DNA from: Cycas panzhihuaensis
Lineage: Eukaryota; Cycadophyta
Direction of reading: 5' to 3'
Assembly: GCA_023213395.1 (NCBI GenBank)
Contig: CM041465.1
Span: 97,161,741 to 97,225,740 of the forward strand
Length of the DNA: 64,000 nt
The translations under genes and the position numbers were made by a program. This document shows, in pieces, positions 56,990 through 64,000 of this stretch. The notes below the pieces were generated by a model, which searched no databases, was not told the DNA's origin, and saw only the letters and a program-made list of their open reading frames with translations. How positions within the stretch are numbered: the stretch's first letter is position 1; each line of letters opens with the position of its first letter.

Positions 56990-57840
56990 CTAGTTTTTGG
57001 TACTATGTATAAGTTAAGTTGTCTGGTGCGGAAGATATCGATGAAGTTAAGTGATGTATTGCCATTGATCAGGATGGTGATAGGAGTCTTCTTCAAGGTG
57101 CCTTTTGACTTGGAGGGGTTTGGGGCAGGAGGTAGAGAAGATGATTAAGGAGATAGTAGAAAAGAAAACTTCAGGTTTTGGCTTGAGGTCAATGGGGGGT
57201 TTTCTGGATGGGTCTTCCTTAGGTTCATTATTTATATCAAAGTCTTTATTAACTGATATAGTATGATCACTGGTACATACCATATATTTTGCTTTACAAA
57301 CCCTATTATGTCCAATAGTCCATCTTTTTGCATATTGGATGCAAAGACCTATTTACTAGCATCTATTAGCCTCGACAAAGGTTACCCACTCAGATCCTAT
57401 GGATTGTTCTATTGTTGGTCATTCTACTATGGGATGTTCTGCTATATGATGACCCTCCCAATGATCCTCTCATCGAGATTGTGGCCATTGTGCATCTGTT
57501 GGTCGAGAGTGATGGTATCATAGTGTGTCTTGTCAAGAGGTGAATGTGCGTTCTACTATGAATTCTTCAATTGCTTTGGCCATGGTTATGGCCCATCTCA
57601 AAGTATTCAATAAGAATGTTTTTAAACACATTTAGATGCATTCTTTGAGTGTAGTCACATAGATTTTGACCAAGGTTGCTTGATCTAGCTATATATTAAT
57701 CATATTTTGGAGAGCTTGGAACTTTATATAGCCTACTGATCATAAAAGTACAATGAATACATCTAGTATACTAAAACAAGTGTGAAAATCTCATCAAGAT
57801 GTGGCAGGTGGGTTTTAAGTGAAATTTTTAGGTGATGGGG
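56990..57840 (-). pseudogene. Gypsy-G gag end and protease
   Basis: Zinc-knuckle remnant with KRWTIGHNRVC at about 57290-57350. The protease block PITILINGNTSLNFI follows (57064-57066 is the Asn codon), again with Asn in place of the catalytic Asp, then RQLNLY. Gag core remains are in broken frames to about 57840. Confidence 0.7.
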
Positions 57841-57849
57841 CCTACGGGG

Positions 57850-58880
57850 TGTCTATATGTCATTATACTCCAAACTTTTTGAATTAAAACTACTTTAGTG
57901 GAAAATGATCAGTACGACGTGTTGATCGAAATAAGATATATAAGTCACTAAGGGTGTTTTTGGGCCATGGACTTTTTTTTTTTTAAAAACAATACCTTGA
58001 GTCTAATTATGCCAACTATTTTTGAATCTAGGAAGTATTTTGAAAATTAGAATTCCTTGTAGAGTAGAAGATGACTTTTTTTTGGTTTTTTATTCTAACT
58101 ATTGGTGGCTATTTTTTTTTCATGGACTAAAAGTGTTGTTGATATATAGTTGCTTATAAGGCCATGTTTAGCAGGATGTAAGTAGTAACAAGGTATTTTA
58201 CTAACCACTAGACAAGGTATGCTTGTTCTTGTAGGCTTGTTAATAAACTTCTTATGCAGAGATTTGGGACATGTAGCTTCGTGGCGTTAATCACTAACCC
58301 CTACAATACATGACTTCAACAACTTGTAGATTGTTTATACTAGGAAGGACTCGAGACCTAGAGGGGTCCTTTTATATACTCAAAGGTACATGGAGGTGTA
58401 ATTCCATAGCTAGGTTCTATATAGGACTTGGCTCATGAGTGTATATTGGTTCAAGAATGTAATCTCCAGTCCTTTATGTAAGGGGTGAAAAAGTCATAAT
58501 GTGCTTAACTAAAATAATAGATCATTGTGATTTTTATAGACCCCTGGTACACAGTCTCTATTTAACTACTTTGAGTAGTCATCACACAGAGCTATCTACC
58601 CTTGGATTGACAATACAAGTATTGTTATTGAAATAAAATTACAATGAACTAAATTAAATTCAAAGGAAAGGTGTTGAGCATTACTAGGGGGGGTCAAATT
58701 CCTTTTCTTCGTAGCTCCTCAATATCATTAATTATATTCCTCAATCTCCTTGTGGAGATAGTATTGAGAGGTGGTCTTTTCTCGATCTTTACTTATATAG
58801 AGAGAGTACTCAATCTGGCTGGAAAAAAATAATTTTCTGATTTTTGCCTATTGTACAACTCCTCTTAATCATGTAATTGA
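57850..58880 (-). other. Gypsy-G leader
   Basis: No domain. Patches match the Gypsy-D leader, e.g. around the ATAGATCATTGTG and GAGCTATCTACCC segments (58520-58610). Confidence 0.55.
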
Positions 58881-59238
58881 GCATTGATACCACTTGATAT
58901 GGTTCCTCTTGATATTTCTTCATACATGAATTTAAAATAGAAAATAGAACATAGAAAAAGAGTATAAATAAACACTAAAATGAACACCAAAAGATCATAT
59001 TGAAGGGTGACAATAATTTCATATTTCAAATTAATCTTCTTTTACATCCATAAGGCCTTCAATAGGCAAATTGGTTGTTTAGAAAATGAATATTATTGGA
59101 GAGGCATTCAACTTTTATTTTCATTGGTAGCCCCAAGTAACTCATGTATACATTTTAGTAGTCAATACCAACATCTACTTCTTACTAATAAAGAGTACAT
59201 TCACAAGAGTTCTACCAACCACTAGTAACTATGTAACA
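58881..59238 (-). repeat. Gypsy-G 5' LTR and PBS
   Basis: PBS TGGTATCAATGC on the minus strand (58881-58892) has two mismatches to the initiator Met complement. The LTR 58895-59238 begins TGATATGG and ends ATGTAACA, about the length of the Gypsy-D 5' LTR and with the same 3' end. Confidence 0.75.
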
Positions 59239-59299
59239 TTGGCCATCCTTGGTGGGTTTATTGATCTTATATCTTTGGCCCAACACACCACAATAACCC

Positions 59300-61228
59300 A
59301 ACTAGGAGTAACAAGCTAACTACGTCCAACTAGAGTCAAACATGAGCAGAGTCACGCAAGATAAAGATAACTCAAATATTATTATGGGCAAAGACAAAAT
59401 TGTTAACAGAAGAATATTTCAGGTTTTTTAATTTTTCTCTTTCCTCAAAATTATTGATTTTTTAAATATGTCAGAATATGGTTTTACGAAATTTGTCCAA
59501 ACAATTATCTATTTTTTTGGGATCTATGCAAAAATATCTAGAAGAAGATATAGATATGCTATTTGAAATTGAAGGATGCCAGATTAAATAGTGAATATTA
59601 GACTCCCCAGTCTTACATAAATGCTTGGAAGTTAAAGATTAGAATATTCCATTAAGAGCAAATCTAGCAAGTGTAGGAGTAGTTCAAGTTGCCATATTTC
59701 CAGTCTCTAAAGATTTTGAAATAACTCTAGAAAGTATTAGATGGCTATAATCCTATCAATTGCATATTGATAATTAACAAAAAAAATTATAGGTATGAAA
59801 TCTGAAGATGTGGCAAAATTAACAAGGCTTCTAGCCCAAGGTTAAGAGGTGAAAAAATTAGGGAATTTAACTACCTTAATGAAAGACTAGGTTATTCAGA
59901 CGATATGAAAAAAAGAGTTTTATATGAAACATGAGGGATGAGGCATTCTACTCACCCATCTCAAAACTACGAATGTGATAGTAGTAACAACTCTCATGTG
60001 TACTAGGCTTCTGGGTCAACAACATTATAATACATTGTCTTGGTAGATAACATAATACCTCTAGAGGCTTATGAAAGGAGTAGTCTACAATTGGTCATTC
60101 TTCATTTTAGAAAAACTCAAGACATCACTGTATAAACTAATTACAGGAGAACAATCAAGTTTGAATTTTACACTTTACCTATTGGGACTCTATTATGAGA
60201 AATTTCACTTGCTAGGATTAGTAAAGTGCCCAATAATACTATCTCTATTTTCCTTTCATAAAGGCTATTCAATTCCTAAGAAAATCTATCCAAAGGTTAA
60301 AAAAAAAGGTGAAATAGAAAGAACAAGGAAAAGGAAGGTTGTCACAATATGAGAAATAGATGAATCCTTTGAAGTCTTTGATGATTCTTATGAAGACTAC
60401 TTTGTAGACTACTAAGATATTAACTCTAGCGAAGATAATGATGAATTAGAAATAAGAAGTGAGACTATAGCAATCTCCATTGATAAAGTCTTATAGGGTC
60501 CAACTTTAGACTTGAACATTCTAACGTCTCTCACCATGCATAACGAATTAGCAAGATGTGAACTATTCAAAGTATTAGTAGTAGGTAAGAAGATAGATGA
60601 TTCTCCATCCAAACAAGGGAAGTAGTAGGAATTAACTACAACTTCCATTGATATGAAGATCATTAAAGAACAAATAGCCCACATGATGAGTCTTTTAGAT
60701 CAATATCACGTGATGGTAAAAGCCCAAGGATTATTATTCTTTGAAGTATGAAGATCATTAAAGAACAAGCAGCCCATATGATGAGTCTATTAGATCAATA
60801 TCACATGATGGAAAAAGCCCAAGGATTATTATTCTTTGAAGTTGGTTAAAAATCATTATCATAAAGAGGATAGTTATGGTTAGTTATGAAAGGATATATA
60901 AGAGGCAAGGGAAGTACTACAGGAAAAAGGAGGAGGAATTTGCTTAGTTAACAAAGATAAACTGAGAAATATACAATCAAGAGGGACCTCATATCCAATA
61001 AATTAGTACATTAAAGGAAAAATCTACATTTGAGTGAAAAATAGGTCAAAAATTTATCCACAGAACTCCAAGAGAAAAAAAGACATTTCAAGAGGGTGAT
61101 GTAATGCATTAAGATAGTCAGTCAGGAGAAACGCAAATGGCAACAAAAAGTAGGATTGGACCTATTACATTTAAAAGAACCCTCAGTTCTAAATCCAAAC
61201 TTGCCTTTTGAGCAAGATACTCAAAACT
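59300..61228 (+). pseudogene. Unrecognised degenerate coding stretch upstream of an LTR (element H)
   Basis: Plus strand, several protein-like pieces in shifting frames: YLEEDIDMLFEIEGCQIK near 59530, then RANLASVGVVQVAIFPVSKD near 59660, then the 93-codon piece 60071-60352 (LYKLITGEQSSLNFTLYLLG), running on into an acidic stretch (DDSYEDYFVDY, SSEDNDELEIR) and KEQIAHMMSLLDQYHVMVKA near 60670. Stops are frequent. It ends in a polypurine tract and an LTR start, so it belongs to a plus-strand LTR element. I recognise no domain; an element-specific extra ORF is possible. Confidence 0.4.
60652..60841. repeat. 95-bp tandem duplication
   Basis: Copy 1 60652-60746 and copy 2 60747-60841, both starting TATGAAGATCATTAAAGAAC and nearly identical. 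The 95-bp period is not a multiple of three, so the duplication shifts the frame of the element H reading. Confidence 0.9.
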
Positions 61229-61500
61229 GAAAAGGGGGAAATAGATGTTGGGTATATTTTGTTATAATTATCGAATATTATGTTAACAAAAGTATTAGTT
61301 GAGTCAAGTAGTAGGAAGTCATTACAAGGTGATGTTTTTAAGGATGTATATATATATGTGTGTAGCAAAAGTAAATGGGGGGGGGGGAGCAGAGGATGGG
61401 GGGCATACAATGTTATACATCCTAACACTAGTGAGCAGTATAAAACTAGGGTGGGATGATCATATCTTATTCCATTGTACATGGTCTTAATGATGTAATC
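61229..61500 (+). repeat. Polypurine tract and start of a 3' LTR (element H)
   Basis: The PPT AAAAGGGGGAAATAG lies at about 61230-61244 and TGTTGGGTATATTTTG opens the LTR at 61246. It contains an 11-base G run (61377-61387), a (TA)n stretch and a TATAAA at 61440. The LTR end was not found. Confidence 0.65.
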
Positions 61501-62133
61501 AATTTTGATATAATATTGAATACTATTTTTGCGTATATTCTATAAATCACTTTGGTGTGGAATATTGTGCATAAGATACTATTGTGTTGATGCTATCATG
61601 TTAAAGATATTATTGTCTCTTTCTTCTTAGGACAATCCATGTATGATAAAATAATAGTGGATATCGTATGACCTTTTTCCCTCTTTTTTCTTGAATTATT
61701 ACTATTTTTGACATTTCATAAGACCAAGGAAAGATGTCTTCATATTAATTAAGCAACCTAATATACTACCTCAATACATTAATTACTCAATTTGACCAAT
61801 GTGATTTGTTTGGTCCATGGAGTTATAATATCAAAGTTTGTATTGAATTGTTTAACAAAATCCATAACATCTCTAATATATATATGAGAAATTAGTCTAA
61901 GGTTTCATATAACAGTGCATCAATTGATTCATCGTTATGAAATTCTATCCACTGAATTGATATGAACTTTTTTTAATGGTAATATAATTCCTCTCATTAG
62001 AGAGTGCTATGCATACCCATAGCATTCTCTCCTAGGCCCCTAATCACATTAAAGGATATCAAAAAGTTTTCTCTAGTATATTTTTGAGAATAGTGATATT
62101 GAAATTAGAATAAGGTTGAGATATACTATAAGG
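61501..62133. other. A/T-rich stretch between elements H and Copia-I
   Basis: Likely the rest of the element H LTR plus flank. No domain or RNA gene seen. Confidence 0.4.
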
Positions 62134-62363
62134 TGTTAGAAGTAATGTTTTATCTAGGATTTTCCTAGCATACTTTGTAAAGAATAAAGTGTATTGAAAC
62201 AATATTAAGAAGGTCATGTATCACTTCCCCTTTTTCTCTCAAAAAGACAAGTGGCAAGATCGTATTAAGTAGTTGCTATTTGTCCTAAACAAAATGTAAT
62301 GTATTTTCAGATTCATTTTTTATTAATGAAGCATTGAAAGTTCTTTCTACATGGTATCAAAGC
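62134..62363 (+). repeat. Copia-I 5' LTR and PBS
   Basis: LTR TGTTAGAAGTAATGTTTTAT...TTTCTACA (62134-62351) is followed directly by TGGTATCAAAGC (62352-62363), the initiator Met complement with one mismatch. The LTR start resembles Copia-E (TGTTGGATATAATGTTTTAT), so they are related families. Confidence 0.85.
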
Positions 62364-63100
62364 AGGCTATGATCATTTAGTCAAAAATTAATCTTTTATC
62401 TAAATTTGGACAAGTAGTTTATTAAGGTTTTGAGAAAATTTGACGAAAGTAAGTATGGATAATCAAATGATTCAAGGAGAATAATCAAACTGAAACTTAA
62501 GTCATCCTAGAAGATAATTTTCATCAAAGTATCAGTGTACAAACTTTGTGCAGGTGTTATACAAACCCTATATTAATGAAAAAAAAATCAAAGTGCTTAG
62601 ATTACTCCCAAATTTCACCAGTAGGCTTGCCATTGTATGGATGTCACTTCTTCCCGAAGACATGAAGTGATTTGAAGATGTTTTGATAAGATTTTGACCC
62701 ATTTTCTAGGGCATGAGTTTAGGAAGAGATTTGCTCATTTCTTCTGTATGACTCAATTAATTTAGGTAATACCTATATTGGTTTGATCCTTTCTTCGATA
62801 CAAATATTTTGAGATCAATTTTAAAGGCAAATTTGAAGTATTTTTTTTGTTTGAAGCATTTTTTACTTTTAACCCTAGCCACCAATTTGAAATTCGACCT
62901 CAGTTTCTGAACAAACTATGCATCATCTAAGAAAAATAATTGTACATCTAGACTCCTCTTATTAAATACTTCAATTTGGACCCCTCTTTTGTTAAATCTA
63001 TATAATTGAAAAAAATGTATACTTTTTTATATGCCTACAATTGTACAGACCTGCAACTAAAATTTTCAAATATTTTTTTGTGTGCTTATCATTTAATCAT
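62364..63100 (+). other. Copia-I leader
   Basis: No domain; A/T-rich leader between PBS and gag. Confidence 0.55.
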
Positions 63101-64000
63101 GGCCTCTTCTGCTATAGCATTTCATAAAGTCAATAAATTGACTAAAATGAATTTCAGTATTTAGAAAATAAAGATTGAGAATCCCTTATGAGTAAATCAT
63201 ACTTGGAAAATCACCACTGGTGATGAAAAATAACTCACAAACATAGTGGATTTACAATTGGGAAGAAAGGGATAACATTGTTGTATCTTTTCTCAAACTT
63301 TCAATCTTATTTTCTTTATTAACCTATGTAGATGGTGCTGAAAGTGCCTATGAAATTTGGAAAATAATGTCTTCCATCTTTAGTTAGGAAAATGAAGCCA
63401 TAATTGTTGCTCTTAGAGAAGAATTGTATAAGCTTAGAATGAGAGAGGGTTGGGAAGTCTTTAAATTCATAGCTAAATTGACTAATGTCAAAAATTCACT
63501 TCTTACAGCAATAAACAAAATAACTAATACTGAATTGATACATCTTGTGCTTAACAAGTTACCAAATTATTTGACAACATGGTTAATATATTAATAGGTG
63601 GAGGAAAAATAACTACCATGAACTTTGATGCTCTTACAGGTCACATGTTTAGCCAAGAACAAAGGAACTAGAGGTATGAAGAAGATGCTAAGATTGAAGA
63701 AGCATTTTTCATCAAACTTCACTTAGGAGGTCGAGAACAAGGTTAATATATTCCAAGAATGTGAGGTAAAACATCAACTGACAACAAAGGTTGTTGGACT
63801 GAAGGAAGAGGATGAGGAAGAGTTACTCCTCCACGTGATGCCAGGGTTTACTTCAAATGCTGTAAATGTAGTCATTTTTCAAGCAACTATAGGGCTTTTG
63901 ATGTTTGTTATCATAACAGACAAATTAGGCACTACCCATATCAATGCTATAAAAGGTGAGCAGAGATTTAAAAAGAAAAATAGATATTAAGCAACTACAA
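63101..64000 (+). pseudogene. Copia-I gag (runs off the window)
   Basis: The gag begins at MASSAIAFHKVNKLTKMNF (ATG near 63100). Broken frames then give MNFDALTGHMFSQEQRN and YEEDAKIEEAFFIKLHLGG, then a CCKCSHFSSN zinc knuckle near 63860-63900, then CYHNRQIRHYPYQCYK (63906-63955). Same gag type as Copia-E, with frameshifts and TAG or TAA stops. The element continues beyond the window. Confidence 0.75.

Larger units (their letters stand above)
53890..59238 (-). mobile_element. Gypsy-G: 3'-truncated Ty3 element related to Gypsy-D
   Basis: Minus strand: 5' LTR (58895-59238), PBS, leader, gag, protease, RT, RNase H, integrase. Integrase C-terminal and 3' LTR sequence are missing at the left junction with the Gypsy-C 3' LTR. 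Domain sequences, gag knuckle and protease block match those of Gypsy-D. Confidence 0.82.

Noticed and set aside
59300-61228. Endogenous pararetrovirus (caulimovirid) fragment
   Set aside because: No RT, coat-protein zinc finger or movement-protein motif could be read, and the stretch ends in a PPT and LTR, which pararetroviruses lack.

Overview
The window looks like nuclear DNA of a seed plant, most likely a gymnosperm or another lineage with a very large, slowly purged genome (inference). It is almost entirely nested, decayed LTR retrotransposons of the Ty1/copia and Ty3/gypsy superfamilies. The single convincing host gene is an intact, intronless 1028-codon PPR-DYW organellar RNA-editing factor. 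I saw no rRNA, tRNA or CRISPR array.

Layout. (1) About 1-26 kb holds remains of a minus-strand Tat-like Ty3 element: a gag remnant near 14-15.5 kb and a retropepsin at 12.4-12.8 kb. A plus-strand (antisense) ORF with a plant mobile domain lies at 1.65-3.6 kb, and an archaeal-type RNase H fragment runs off the left edge. Two minus-strand copia elements interrupt this: Copia-A (3897-11342, 5-bp TSD, PBS and PPT visible) and Copia-B (17806-25141, perfect initiator-Met PBS, odd left junction). (2) About 26-31 kb is a TE-poor island with the PPR-DYW gene (26965-30051, plus). (3) 31.1-53.9 kb is a three-level nest. A plus-strand Ty3 element (Gypsy-C) is split in its protease by minus-strand Gypsy-D (33915-45684), which is split in turn by plus-strand Copia-E (37248-42423, LTRs about 98% identical, the youngest insertion). 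A 646-bp solo LTR with a perfect TSD sits in the Gypsy-C integrase. Between integrase and 3' LTR, Gypsy-C also holds a 22-bp minisatellite, a 625-bp tandem duplication and an extra coiled-coil-rich reading region. (4) 53.9-59.2 kb is minus-strand Gypsy-G, a relative of Gypsy-D truncated at its 3' end. (5) 59.3-64 kb has an unrecognised degenerate plus-strand coding stretch ending at a PPT and LTR start (61246), then the 5' LTR, PBS and gag of another copia element (Copia-I) running off the right edge.

No retroelement reading frame is intact. Many in-frame stops look like C-to-T decay (CAG or CAA to TAG or TAA, TGG to TAG), as expected of long-methylated DNA. In contrast the PPR gene is open end to end with every DYW deaminase zinc ligand present. 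The most unusual items are the antisense plant-mobile-domain ORF beside a gag-protease unit with no reverse transcriptase, seven perfect 31-residue S repeats in the PPR protein, the extra 3' region of Gypsy-C, the shared loss of the catalytic protease Asp in Gypsy-D and Gypsy-G, and the chimeric left junction of Copia-B.
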